DNA from: Acheta domesticus
Lineage: Eukaryota; Arthropoda; Insecta; Orthoptera; Gryllidae
Reading direction: 5' to 3'
Assembly (NCBI GenBank): GCA_031308135.1
Contig: JAHLJT010000631.1
Coordinates: 214,715,773 to 214,779,772 of the forward strand
Length of the DNA stretch: 64,000 nucleotides
This document shows, piece after piece, positions 10,125 through 21,300 of the stretch. Both the position numbers and the translations under genes were made by a program. The notes under the pieces are model-generated. The model ran no database searches. It saw nothing but the letters and a program-made list of their open reading frames with translations, and was not told the origin of the DNA. Position 1 is the stretch's first letter, and each line of letters begins with the position of its first letter.

Positions 10125-12238
10125 CAGTGGCGTCTCCTGGCTGGTAGATGTGGGGATGCGATCATGATATTACAGATTGAACGCATAATTCCAAATATTT
10201 AAAGTCTGCGTCATTCTACTTTACTGTGAAGTATTTTAGAAGTGTATGTTGCAAGTTAGGCACATTCTGAATCTTCCTTGAAAATCATCATTTTCTCATT
10301 GCATACACTAACTTACAGCTAATTTTTCTAGGGTGGCCGCTGAGATTCGCGGGTAGAGGGGGAAGCTGAAAGTGATGGGGAGAGAGCCAGTAGGCGGCGC
10401 TCGCTCGCGCCTGGTTCGTCTGTCAAAACCAAAACATTAGCCCACCTTTGCTATAGCACAAGCTAGCGAACAGCCTTCGAAATCAATTTGCTATAGTGTA
10501 TTTGCTCGGTTAATGGAGAAACACCAAATTCACGAGATGGCCTGGCTCTGTTATCATCCATGTTTTCCACTGTCACTGATACCCGTTTCCTCACAATCAT
10601 AAGTAGTATAATTTTCACCGTCTTTACTATCGCGTCGTTTCCTGTAAAAATGATTTCTTGATATGGTGCATTAAATCATAGTGCGGTGAAACACACTCTC
10701 ATTGAAAATGTCGAGAGCAGATTCCACGTCCTTTCTCTTTTCTTAATTAGGAGTAGAAAATGAACACGATTCTCCTGATTGAATACAATTAATTTCCTTA
10801 TTAATTCTGCAAATAGATCTTTTCGAAACACCCGAAGCAGGAATTACTGCCTTAAGAACTGTTTTGATATTTTCAATGCCTTCTTTTGCGTCTCTTCGTA
10901 AATTGATATACTTTCGCAACGACTTCACGCGTCTGACTGTGAAGGATGTCTACATGAAAGTTGCTTTGAACAGGACGCATTGCAATGATCACAACAAAAT
11001 AATAATCACTTGTACAAAACTTCATACAAATAGCTATGAAACTGTCACCTTGCGGAGACGAATAGTCAGGGTCACTGTTTACTGAACTGGAGTAGGGCTG
11101 TCAACACGTCCTGGGAAGGGATGCGCTCCCCCCTAAAGCGATAGTTTTAAGGAATGGAATCTTCCGGCGGCTCTGAGGTCTGACCTTGAGTGGCCACGCT
11201 AAAATAATTTCACTGTACATAAAACAATACAACTAAAAAAATAACCACAAAAAGTACGTACCTAATTGTTGAACTCGAGATCTATTCGCGTTGTCTTGGT
11301 TGTCTATCACTATCTATCTACTTTACGTTTTTCGGAATAGGAGAAAGAACTGCACGGAATTTCACGAATCCTGTCTATGACACAATGAAACGTTTCACTA
11401 TTGTTCCCTGCCACAAATAACTCACCCACTATCACAAATGATGAGCTCGCCATGTCGCACATGCACACACACACGCAAGTTTTATTCTTTCGCGTTACAA
11501 TTTCGAATTCACGATTCTCTTTAACATATCACCAACTAGGCAAAGTAGTATATTTAACGCACATTCAGTAGTAAACAGCATTTACGGTAGAATGCAGGAC
11601 TCACATGACGAACGAAATGACATCGCGCATTGTATGTCATACCATTTCCTTACATGATGATCTTGTTTTGTCAGGCCTGCTAACACACATCGAGTTACCC
11701 AGTTGTACTGAATCAGGTTGAAATATGCTTAAGCATAGTTGGCAGACTTGCTTGACTTGTGAAGAAAGACAGTCGTGCCGTCAGCCCGCGCTCTCCGCTT
11801 TCGGGTCACAATAGTGTCACGTGACTTCTGGGATTCCCAGGCGTGCTGCCGAATTATTCGAAAGAGAAGGGCATCAGAGGAGGGGGTATGGAAGGTTATT
11901 GGGAGGGGATACACGAACGCCAATGAGAAGCCTTTGATGTGAGAAGCTATGTCACATCTCCGGCAGCCGAAACCACGCAGCTTGCACACAGCGCATGGCC
12001 GTGAGTTCAATGACCTCGCCAACGAAGTGAGGTCGTTGAAGGGATGTTTCTCTGTCCGTCACATCCAGCAAGAGGACTAACGCCTATTGGACCGCGCACA
12101 TAAATGGCGGGAGGGAATAGAGAAATAGAGGGAGATACTTAAGAGAAGAAAATAAAATACTTTACTGAGAATATTTTTAAGTGATGGAAAACTAGGGGAT
12201 GTAACACATCACTCGCATACATTGAGCCTACGCCACTG
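10125..12238. mobile_element. 2.1-kb hAT-like element inserted in gypsy integrase (8-bp TSD GTGCTGTT)
   Basis: Perfect 8-bp direct repeats GTGCTGTT flank it at 10117-10124 and 12239-12246. The termini are inverted: CAGTGGCGTC... and ...TACGCCACTG. The 8-bp duplication plus CAGTGGCGT ends is diagnostic of hAT-type insertion. I recognise no hAT transposase inside. A short minus-strand ORF at 10743-10928 (VLKAVIPASGVSKRSICRIN) looks like a helix-turn-helix remnant of an unrelated repeat. The ORF at 11729-12022 is not recognised. Confidence 0.85.
10743..10928 (-). pseudogene. Helix-turn-helix-like ORF fragment inside the hAT-like element
   Basis: 61 aa, TVLKAVIPASGVSKRSICRI followed by NKEINCIQSGESCSFSTPN. 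ASGVSKRSICRI resembles a resolvase-type HTH such as is found in insect repeat-borne DDE endonuclease ORFs. Downstream, another frame gives a related-looking ALDIFNESVFHRTMI. Function unknown; low confidence. Confidence 0.3.
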
Positions 12239-13190
12239 GTGCTGTTAGTTTGTATTACTTTACACCACTGCTCTTCAGAAATTCTTTGAATTCTTCGGAA
12301 ACGAACGGTCTGCCGTTGTCTGAGACGTCAGTGACAGGACTTCCGTAGGCCGTAAATAGATCATCCATCAAGGCGATTGTTGCGGCAGCAGTTGTTGAAG
12401 TCGTAGGCGTAACTTCGAGCCATTTGCCGTAGGCATCAACAACTATTAACAGCATGGTGTCGGCCACAGGACCGGCGTAGTCGATGTGTATTCGTTCCCA
12501 GGTTGCCTTTGGATACTCCCAATAATGGTAACGAAACTTAGGAGGTGCGTGTGAGTGAGATGCACATGTAGTGCAAGATTTTGCGAGATTTTCAATGTCC
12601 GAGTCGACGCCTGTCCAAAACACAAAGGAACGCGTCATTCCTTTCATTTTTACAATACCCAAGTGGGCTGCGTGCAGATCCTTGAGAACGGCATTTTGTA
12701 GAGCAGGTGGAACCACGACTCTGTGCTCGAACATCACGCAATTAGCAGCGAGCGTGTATTTTATTTCTGGAGCCTTGAAGTCGTGACGAGCAAGATCTTG
12801 GCCTGACTCCAAGAGTTTGACGATCCTGTCGAGATGATCTTTTCTGGATCTCGCGTGTGATAGCTTCCGATATAATAGGTAGTTGCTGTATCTGATGAAC
12901 TGTAAAAAATCGAAATCGCTTGAAATCTTCCGCCTCTTTCTTCTGAAGCGGAATTGAGTTCCGGATGGCATGAATGGTGGATGGAAGGGGTGCTCGAGAG
13001 CAGTAAGTCGGGATTTGCGTTGGCTTTTGACTTCTTAAAGAGAACATTGTAGTCAAAGTGCGCCAAATAGTCCGCATAATTGGCTATGAGACTGATCCAC
13101 AGCACTGGTAAAGACTTTTCTGGGTGAAGGACGTGTGTCAGGGGTTTATGGTCGGTGATCAGTGTGAAGCAGCGGGCGTACAGATACCGG
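12239..13190 (-). pseudogene. Ty3/gypsy relic, segment 3 (RNase H end and integrase)
   Basis: The minus strand first gives RNase H sequence RYLYARCFTLITDHKPLTHV. After a frameshift near 12970 it gives a 238-aa integrase piece: the His/Cys zinc-binding domain (HAAHLGIVKMKG ... CTTCA), the first Asp block (IHIDYAGPV) and the second (VSDNGRPFVSEEF). It stops at the hAT-like insertion and resumes at 10124. The catalytic D,D,E residues are therefore spread over two segments. Confidence 0.9.
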
Positions 13191-13211
13191 GTCTTTAGTC
13201 TAATTCGCAAC

Positions 13212-13742
13212 CCATAGATGGTGTAGTATTGCTTACATTTCCTTCATCTTATAAACAAGGATTCTCATAAACCAAATTCATGAGTAATTCGTCGGACATA
13301 ATTTGTTTAATCGCAATCTGAGGTCAAGTCACAATAAAAATTGTCCAAATTCTTACATTGAATTCACTACACGCATCAAAAGCGTTCGTAAACTACTCCT
13401 CTACATTACAATAACAATGACATAACCACAAACTACCTGAACACAATCTGAAATCGAACTTCCATGCTGCTCTCTTATTGGTTTATGGTAGCATTCCGAC
13501 GTAAACTTAACGTAAAAGCTTGGAGCCTGCGAACTCTTTAGTTTACGGTCTTACGTCAACGGTTTCGATCAAGGATAAATGTGCGCAGATAAATCTCTTT
13601 CCCCACACGTCATATACAGTTTTTACTGTTTTTGACAAATAAATAAATAAAAAGGCATCGTAAATGCTCTCACTTAATAACACATTCTAGGTTTTGCAGC
13701 TACGTTACGTTTACTTTTAAGCTGCATTGTGAATGAGGCCTT
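13212..13742. repeat. Tandem unit A
   Basis: It matches 14339-14772 closely (shared: acatttccttcatcttataa, gtcacaataaaaattgtcca, gcatcaaaagcgttcgtaaa, ttccatgctgctctctnattgg, gcattgtgaatga). Unit A carries about 95 bp near 13580-13670 that unit C lacks. Confidence 0.75.
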
Positions 13743-13942
13743 AGCCGCAAAATTTACACGTAAAAACAAGCGTTTACAACGACGAACGTAAGCTGGAACA
13801 TAAGTTTCGCCTGAACCAATCAGAATTCAATGTACTGAAACTTGATCGATTCGTCTCTAACATGGTGAAAAGATCTTTCCATCATGGTTTCTAGCTTTTT
13901 CTTCGAGATTCCTATCGATTTGTCTTTATATACATGCGAGTA

Positions 13943-14336
13943 AGGTCCGATTAAATTAAGAAGGTGATTGACAGTTTCTGTGTGACGTCAGGACGCCTCT
14001 CCCGTTTCCATGGCAGCTGCCAACCAGAGAGACAACACGTGACGTGTCAGGTCGCTCAGTTGCCAGTGCCGAACACGGGGAAATTTGGGCATCGCACAGT
14101 GACTTCCTTGCCGCCGCGCCGCCCGCGTTTCTGCCTGTGCTGCGCGCGCAATGTGTACTGTGTTGTGATGAGTTGCGTTGAGGTTAGGCTTTTGTCGTAT
14201 TTTTTACACTTTTACACGTATTTTTGAAGTGTTTGTTTTCGTGTCCCGGGTAACACGTGCTCAGTGGTTTGCGACCAGGCAACGTCGCTCCCCTCCACTC
14301 TCAAATGTCAATCACCTTCTTAATTTAATCGGACCT
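13943..14336. mobile_element. 394-bp MITE, copy 2
   Basis: Same length, termini and TA flanks (13941-13942, 14337-14338) as the copy at 4400-4793, with few differences. It lies at the start of tandem unit C. No coding capacity. Confidence 0.85.
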
Positions 14337-14338
14337 TA

Positions 14339-14772
14339 GATGTAGTAGTGCTCACATTTCCTTCATCTTATAAACAAGGATTCTCATGAACCAAATTCTC
14401 GAGTAATTCGTCCGACATAATTAGTTTATTCGCCATCTCAGGTTAAAGTCACAATAAAAATTGTCCAAATTCGTATATTGAATTCAATACACGCATCAAA
14501 AGCGTTCGTAAACTCGTTCTCTACATTACAAAAACAATGACATAACCACAAACTACCTGAACACATTCTGAAATCGAACTTCCATGCTGCTCTCTGATTG
14601 GTCTTCGGTAGAATTTCGACGTAAACCTAACGTAAAAGCTTAGAGCTTGCGAACTAAAGTTTACGGTCTTACGTCAACAGTTACGTCAAGGCATTGGGAA
14701 TGGTCTCGCTTAATAACACATTTCTAGGTTTTGCGGCTAGTTACGTTTACGTTTGCATTGTGAATGAAGCCT
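14339..14772. repeat. Tandem unit C
   Basis: A direct repeat of 13212-13742, about 95 bp shorter internally. MITE copy 2 abuts its left edge, so the duplication predates or coincides with that insertion. Confidence 0.7.
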
Positions 14773-16090
14773 TACATCCAGGGTGCGCACCGTGGTGCCT
14801 AGGAAAAAGCTGTCGTTTTTCGAAACTTCATTGTTCTCTTCGGTGTTTGTAAGAGAACGAGGTTAATTAATGAACATTGTCGTTTTATTTAAGTTTTATT
14901 ACCTTATTTTAATGCATTTAGCAACTATATATTTGTAGCCCAATTTAGGTTAGGGATTGTGCTGGTTGAATGCACAAGGGTATGAGACTGCAATCCACAT
15001 CTGTGCCCTGGAATGGCGAAGCACCACGCGTTCCAAAGTGTCTACATAATTATGAGTCGTATATTTGTGCCATGGACAAATTATAGCACATGAGAAACAG
15101 TTAAAATATTTGAAAAAAATATCAGAGAATAGAATTTTATTTAAACAGCCAACACAGGCTATGTTGAGCAATACAACGGTTGTTCGGGCCCATAGCAAAG
15201 CAGAAATAAATACGTTTATTTCACAAGCAAGGCAGAACAGTTGAATTGCGTAATCGGCAGAGCGGAGCCGTTGACCGCTGAGATCACGTATCGCCCTCAC
15301 ATCGGCTGTTCCGCGTATTCTTCAACGGACGGCAACGGACGGGCGTGGCCGCTCGTACGTGTCCGCCTGTCCATCCGCCCCCACAGCTTGGTCCGTTGGA
15401 GGAGCAACGGACAAAAAACCGCCAGATCATTGCAAATCCAGATCAAATGGCAAATGGTAATTGGCCATCGCCATCCCCACCTCTGCCGCGCGTGAGAGCC
15501 CTTTCCTAACGTCTCTGCCCCAACCGAATTCGGCTTAACCGACTTCGGTAGTCCGCATAAAGACACCGTGCAAGATAGACGCGTGTGTTCAGGGCTCCGC
15601 GCGTAAAGCGTGTAAAGAATGTATAATCGTGCAAATGAGCTGCATACGGCTCGCACATAAATTGTTTAATCGTGGCAGTGCACGCTTTAATTGTGTCTGT
15701 CGCTCTTGCGTGGATTTGCGCCCGCAATTTTGGTTGAACTATGTAACTCGCGGCTGCTTCTGGTCGGCGCAAGGTAGCCACGGCGGTCCAAGGTGTCACT
15801 ACAATAACTACGCTTGGACAGGTGTATTAATGCACCAAGAGAAATTTTCATCTTAATCTGTGCTTCTTGTGCATTTACTGTGTGAATACTGTGCATTTAC
15901 TTATTAAATATTGTTTGTGCTGGAAATTTGCTCGTCTATGCATCCTGCACTTCTGCGCCAATCCCAAGAGCTATCAAAGGGTTTCGGGACTACTGTACTT
16001 CATCACTACAGTCCATTCATACAGTCCATTCCATGAACATTAAGTGTATAGTAGCCCCGAACAACGGTGATATAAGGGAAATGCTGTCAC
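14773..16090. other. Interior of the 4.3-kb element, nothing recognised
   Basis: AT-rich to about 15240, then GC-rich (15240-15800) with repeated accgacgg-like words. Overlapping ORFs on both strands look like GC-rich artefacts. Confidence 0.4.
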
Positions 16091-16099
16091 ACTTCATTC

Positions 16100-16434
16100 G
16101 AGTTGAATGCTTTTTTGGGGCACAATGAGCTTGTATTTTCTAGCCATAATGAAAATAAGGGATCATCAAATACAGAAAATTTCTTGGAATATATAAGTGA
16201 AATAATGAAATATGATAAAACTGACAAGGATGATATGAAAATTCCAGTGTTTTCGTGCAATCTCACCAAGAAATTCAGATTCATTGGATTTCAAGTGTGA
16301 GCACGGTTATGTTCCATGAAATTAAAAATGAAATTTATAAAGCCTCTTTTATCTCCGCCATACTGGATGAAACCCTTGATGTAAGCATCAAAGGACAACC
16401 GTCAACTGTTTTTCATTACGTGTCTGTAAATTGA
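16100..16434 (+). pseudogene. hAT-like / DUF4371 (ZMYM1-type) transposase fragment
   Basis: The plus-strand frame VMFHEIKNEIYKASFISAIL, then DETLDVSIKGQPSTVFHYVSV, matches the 'EIKxAKFFSILVDETTDVSxKEQLS' block of DUF4371/hAT-type proteins. The upstream reading (NFLEYISEIMKYDK) is in another frame. The fragment ends in a stop. A hAT-like right terminus (CTACGCCACTG) occurs at about 16872-16882, but the left end is not found. Confidence 0.55.
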
Positions 16435-17211
16435 TTGATTTTCTCTTTCCTATTATATTTTTATTATAGATCATTGTTTTCCATTTTATAAATTATGCTA
16501 ACTCTACTGGGTTCGAAATCATATGAATTGGACAATTTTGAAAACCATTGGGATTGATATTAAAGTATTATTAAAGTCTATTATTATTATTAGTCTATTA
16601 TATTAAAGTGATATTAAAGTCTTATTATTAAAGTATGAAGACCACATTTATATTTTGCTAGGTTGTGAACTTAAGTCCACTTTTTCTAACTACATGAACT
16701 ACTGTAAACTACATGAAGTACGTGAGCTATTATTACTTTTACTGAATCAGTTTTCTGTGCTCTAATTGATCAAAGGGACACAAATGGTATTGTTGAATGA
16801 GAAATATTTAAATTATAATTAAAGTTTTAAATTATTTTCTCATTTCTCGCGTTACATACCCAAAGCTCAGGCTACGCCACTGATATCCCTATTTGTTTAA
16901 TTTCCAGCTTGCTAATAACCTTTTTAGTTGATGCGACATAAAATAAATAAAAATAAAAGTAAATAATTTCCAGGTTCAATAATAATAATTATTGTTATAA
17001 ATAATGAACAGCTTGGCGGTGATGTTTCACGAGATATCTGTGTGATTTCTCTGTGAACCGGCGTTCATTAAATAATAATTATTGTTACGTTGCTGTTAAT
17101 TAATCGATAAATCAGTCATAACTTCCCTCCCCATCTTGTGTTACTGTTCTGTTTCTTAAGCATAGTGCACAGAATCGCCTGAAGAGACGTTTTGTTTGCT
17201 GGCTCATGCCT

Positions 17212-17264
17212 CAGCCCAGCCCAGCCCAGCCCAGCCCAGCCCAGTCCAGCCCACCCCACCCACC
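17212..17264. repeat. (CAGCC)n minisatellite
   Basis: About seven units of cagcc decaying into ccacc. It lies near the right end of the 4.3-kb element and is responsible for the Ala/Pro/Ser and Trp/Ala/Gly low-complexity ORFs on both strands. Confidence 0.9.
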
Positions 17265-17499
17265 CTGCGCAGCGCGAAAAGATTCTGGTGTGTGAACCGG
17301 GTACCTGCCCATCGAAACCCTTGAATGGGGAAAACACAGAAAGAGGAAAGTTACTGCAGATTATGCTGCGCAGTTCACTTCCTCTGCTGTCTCGACGTGC
17401 CAGCCACGGCAGTATTGAAAGGAGGCAGACACGCGGTTGCCAAATTACCAAAACAAGAACAGGCGCTACCAGTCATGGGTTGCGAGATACGCTAAAGAC

Positions 17500-18270
17500 T
17501 CTGTTTTTGAAGAACTTTTATGGTGGCCATACAATTGCAAGTGCTTCTTTGTCAATCTGAGAGTACCTCTGTTCAGTGGCTGACATTATTCAACTGGCAT
17601 AAGCGATTAGGCGTTCTCGGCCTTTGCTGAGTCGGTGTGACAGTACTGCGCCCAGTCCTGTTTTGCTGTCGTAGGTTGCCAATAAGAGTGGCAGTGCCGG
17701 GTCATACTGTATGAGTATTTGGGGTGAGATCAGAGCATTCTTAAGATCCTTGTAGGCTCTGTCGCCCGCTGGAGTCCACACGAGAGGATCATTCAGCAGC
17801 ATCTCTAAGCGGTCGATCTCTGGTTGATAAATCTGGAATAAATGCACTATAATAGGTTACGTTCCCCAAAAACAGCTGCACTTCCTCCGGAGTTGTTGGT
17901 TTCGGCGCATCTCGGACGGCTCGGATGTGCGTATCCGATTTATTGATGCTTGTTGCATCGATCTTGTGGCCAAGGGCTTCCAGGACAGGTTATGCGACTT
18001 TGCACTTGGCTCGGTTCAGTTTGAGACCATATTGGCGAAAACGCTCCAATGTTGCTTTGGGGCCCTCAGTGAGTTTTTCAAAATTGGCTGCAACGACAAT
18101 AGTGTCATCGAAGAAACTTACAACCTTTTCGAGACTTTGTATGACGGTGTCAACTTGCCGCTGCCAGACGGTAGGAATATTAGCTGCATCGTAGACAGCA
18201 CGAGTTGGGCGGATTAACCCATGAGTTGGAGTGTTGAGAGTAAGCTCGTGACTGAATTCAACTTCCAGGT
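17500..18270 (-). pseudogene. Ty3/gypsy relic, segment 2 (reverse transcriptase and RNase H)
   Basis: The minus strand from 18270 reads LEVEFSHELTLNTPTHGLIR, then a fingers/palm stretch in which VVSFFDDTIVVA contains the FxDD active site, then QYGLKLNRAKCKV. After frame disruption comes PLVWTPAGDRAYKDLKNALI and YDSKTGLGAVLSHRLSKGRE, the RNase H start. It continues to the 4.3-kb insertion. Stops at several points mark it as dead. Confidence 0.88.
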
Positions 18271-19233
18271 AGAGATGCTAAACAGCTTTTCTTCAATAAC
18301 TGTTATCGGAATAACAGTGGACTCGTAATAACGGTTATTAATAACTGTTGAAAATAACACGTTCATGATGAGCAACCTAACATGTCTGACTGCTAAGAGT
18401 TAAATCAGTTGCGGCGACTGCTAAGAGTTAATCCCGGCAAAACGAATAACGTTGGTAGCACCGTAGAGCTTGTGCAGCTACCTTACGGCGCTTTTTTGCA
18501 CTATTTCCCCTAACATGTTTGGGCATGAACAGAGAAACAGCTGATATGAACGAGACTCGATGAACTGCCAAGGAAGAATAGCAGTTAATATGATGAGTAG
18601 CAAATGTGTACAGAATATTACTAAAATAACACTGAGTCGTGATCAGATTGCAAATATTCTTTCAAATATGCAACATGTTCATAGTGAAGTGACGAGTGCC
18701 AAAAATAATGAGAAGTAGAAACTGTGTTTTGCTTACCTACAGCTAAAGTGGTAATGACTGTTGAATATCAAATATTATAATGAGAGTTATTTGATCGTAC
18801 CTCATTGTATTCTATCGGACTTAGGGAAATATTAGTGGATCTCACAGAAGCTATAATGGGACAGAAAGAAGTTAAAAAACACATTGGACGGATTTAATTT
18901 AAAGGACAAACTTCTTATTGTAGTATACATATACAATAAAATATAAAAATATTGTGGCACATGGTGTAATAATAACGAATTATGTATTAATGAATCTATA
19001 ATTTGATAACTTGTTAATCACGATTGATTATTTGCAGTGAAACTGTTGTCTTACAAAATGGTTACCGCGAAAGCTTGTAGTAGTTAGGGTTTGGCCCAGT
19101 AGATTAGAGTACTATGAATATCAACCGATAACAGTCAATAACATGATAAATGAAATAACTGTTATTTCGTGTAAAAGTTACTAAACGTTAACTGTAAAGA
19201 ATAACAGTTTAGCTGTTAAGGGCACATCCCTAT
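18271..19233. mobile_element. 963-bp hAT-like MITE inserted in gypsy RT (8-bp TSD TTCCAGGT)
   Basis: Perfect 8-bp duplications TTCCAGGT at 18263-18270 and 19234-19241. The ends are AGAGATGC... and ...GCACATCCCTAT, a hAT-type AGRGATG terminus. Subterminal regions on both sides are packed with AATAACTGTTA-type words and their complements, which may be transposase-binding arrays. No ORF. Confidence 0.85.
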
Positions 19234-19740
19234 TTCCAGGTGAGTGTACGAGTCAGTGACATCTAGATAGCAAAAGAGGGTTGCGCTTCGCATCCCGTTA
19301 AACACGTTTTCTTCCTTTGGAATTGCATGTTTATCGATGATAATTCGTGGATTGAAAGTGAGTTTGTAATTTCTGGTGATTCTCAATTTGCCGTTCTTGG
19401 CAAATACATGCGTTGTAGATGCCCATTCCGAATATTCTACTCTCTTATAAAAACCGGATGCGATCTTGGCGTCGGTTTCTTCAGCGTAGGCATCAGGCAG
19501 GGCCACGGGGACGTCTCTAGCTCGAGCAAAGTTGGGTGTGGCGCCCAGCAGGTGCATCTTTGCTTGTGAACCGGATAACTTTCCGGAAAGATCGCTGAAG
19601 ACATCCTGGAAACAATTGATGGTAGCGTCGAGTTCCTTTTGCTGCTCCTGCGATAGAGACGGCTCGGTTGAGAGGTCGTGGATCGATTCTGGTTTGGCAA
19701 ATATGCGTTCAAACTTTATTTCTCGCACAAAGTCAGGAAT
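19234..19740 (-). pseudogene. Ty3/gypsy relic, segment 1b (RT N-terminus)
   Basis: A 170-aa minus-strand ORF: KFERIFAKPESIHDL, INCFQDVFSDLSGKL, then YSEWASTTHVFAKNGKLRI and CYLDVTDSYTHLE. These correspond to the linker, the WASPxVxVxKKNGxxR block and the LDxxxxYxxL catalytic block of a gypsy RT. It is interrupted at 19241 by the MITE. Confidence 0.9.
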
Positions 19741-20665
19741 CCAATCTCTACCAAGAAGGGTTTCTCAAATTCAGCGACAACGATATAGAGCTTAAGGTTC
19801 CTGGATGTAGTCCCGATGGTAGCGGTGACAGACGTCTTACCGATTCAGTTGATGCGGTGGCCGATGTAACTCGCGAATAGGCGATCAGTTTTCGGTAGCA
19901 ATAAATTTGATCAAACTCAACTTGGACTTATGATCGAATAGGGCCATCTTGACGGTGGTTCAATCTATATTGACGTCGATCAATTGCCATCCTGGAGACT
20001 GAACCTTTCCAATGATTTCAAACTTACAGAGATATACATTGTCGCTACATCGGCTGGTAGTTCTTCGGCCTGTTTAGATAATTGATTAGTCCTCTGCTGC
20101 CTCAGTTTGTATCAGCGCACTCTGGCAATGTGATCTTTTTACCACATTTCCGACATTCAGCATAAAAAAACCGGCACTGACTGCGAAAGTGATCTCCACC
20201 ACACCCCGCGTACGTTTATTGGTCCTCTGCTACTCTCTGATTGGATTGATAAGACCCTTGTTGTGGCCGTGGTTGGTTGGCGCTCTGTTGCCGGCTTGTT
20301 GACTCACTCGATGGCCGTTTATTGTTGCTCTTTCTTGACGGTGGCTTCTCATAATCAATCCGATGAGTCGAGTCGGGGTTTGAGGTTTTCTCCAGTTTTG
20401 ACTTCGTTAGCGGTGTTGAGAGTGGCTTCCAGTGCGTGGGCTATCTCGTACACAGCGTTGAATCTTGCCGGTTTCTTAGCGATGATTTCGTCGCACACAT
20501 CTCTCGATTCAAGTCCTTTAATTCATTGCTCAATCAGCATTCGGTCTGTCTTAATCCGCGAATGAAGCTGACGATTGACTCTCCACTTTTTTGCATGATG
20601 GTGCTTCGAAACTTGATGCTTTCTGCATATTTATTGCGCGTGACGTCGAAATGTTCCGTCATCAC
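19740..20665 (-). pseudogene. Ty3/gypsy relic, segment 1a (gag and protease)
   Basis: Minus-strand readings in several frames. Gag helices are FDVTRNKYAESIKFRSTIMQ, SRDVCDEIIAKKPARF and YEIAHALEATLNTANEVKT. A double zinc knuckle is CGGDHFRSQCRF and AECRKCGKK. A protease-to-RT transition ends LLGRDWIPDF just before RT. At about 20667 it breaks abruptly into DR repeat, so the gag N-terminus and any LTR are missing. Confidence 0.75.
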
Positions 20666-20666
20666 A

Positions 20667-21242
20667 TATTAGACAATATTGAGATAACACTAATAAAATT
20701 TTCAAAAAAATGTGCATGATCGAAACGAAAAATATAATTATGGAGAAAAAAATGACTGGAAATAAAAATCTCCATCTTCAATTTTGTAGTTGCAGGAAGA
20801 CGCTGAAAAAAATCAGTCTCTTGCCATTTACAAAAAATCAGTAATCAGTGAAAATCGGACCAATGCCATATTTATAAATGTATTTCCCTCTTTTTTTTAC
20901 AAGAAATTTAAAGAAAAAAATTGGAGTCGTTTTTGAGAAAATTTTGAAAATGTCCCGAGAGCTTCACGAAAAGTACCCCGAAAAATTTAGTGAATGTTTT
21001 TCAAAATGGCAGGGCTTCGACTCAGGCAAGATCGAGAGGGGTTTATTCAGTTTGGAAAAAAATGTACGCGTAGTATAGGCGGTAGTGTTGTTCACAAACA
21101 CCAAACAGCGGGCGTTTGAAAAAAAACAGCAATTTTTCGGTATCAGGGGACCCCAAAACGTGAACTACCATTGAAAACTCGAAATCGATTTTCCGCAGCA
21201 TTACATAACATTCTTTATACTATACCTATTACTCTCGTATAG

Positions 21243-21300
<58 letters not shown>

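Larger units (their letters stand above)
13191..17499. mobile_element. 4.3-kb composite element with GTCTTTAG...CTAAAGAC termini
   Basis: The left end (13191-13220, GTCTTTAG...TTCGCAACCCAT) and right end (about 17470-17499, inverted, ATGGGTTGCGAGATACGCTA) are inverted repeats over about 30 bp. Removing the interval rejoins gypsy RNase H at ...KFFKNR / YLYARCF. No clean target duplication could be read. The interior holds a tandem duplication, MITE copy 2, GC-rich sequence and a DUF4371-like fragment, so it is either one large element or a shell into which others moved. Confidence 0.6.

Noticed and set aside
15241..15900. GC-rich ORFs on both strands, possible gene
   Set aside because: Overlapping frames on both strands with no domain-like pattern; composition effect inside a repeat element.
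17116..17560. ORFs on both strands with AQPSP and WAGLG repeats
   Set aside because: Low-complexity translations of the CAGCC minisatellite.
17925..18217. Plus-strand ORFs of 89 and 96 aa
   Set aside because: Antisense of the gypsy reverse transcriptase.
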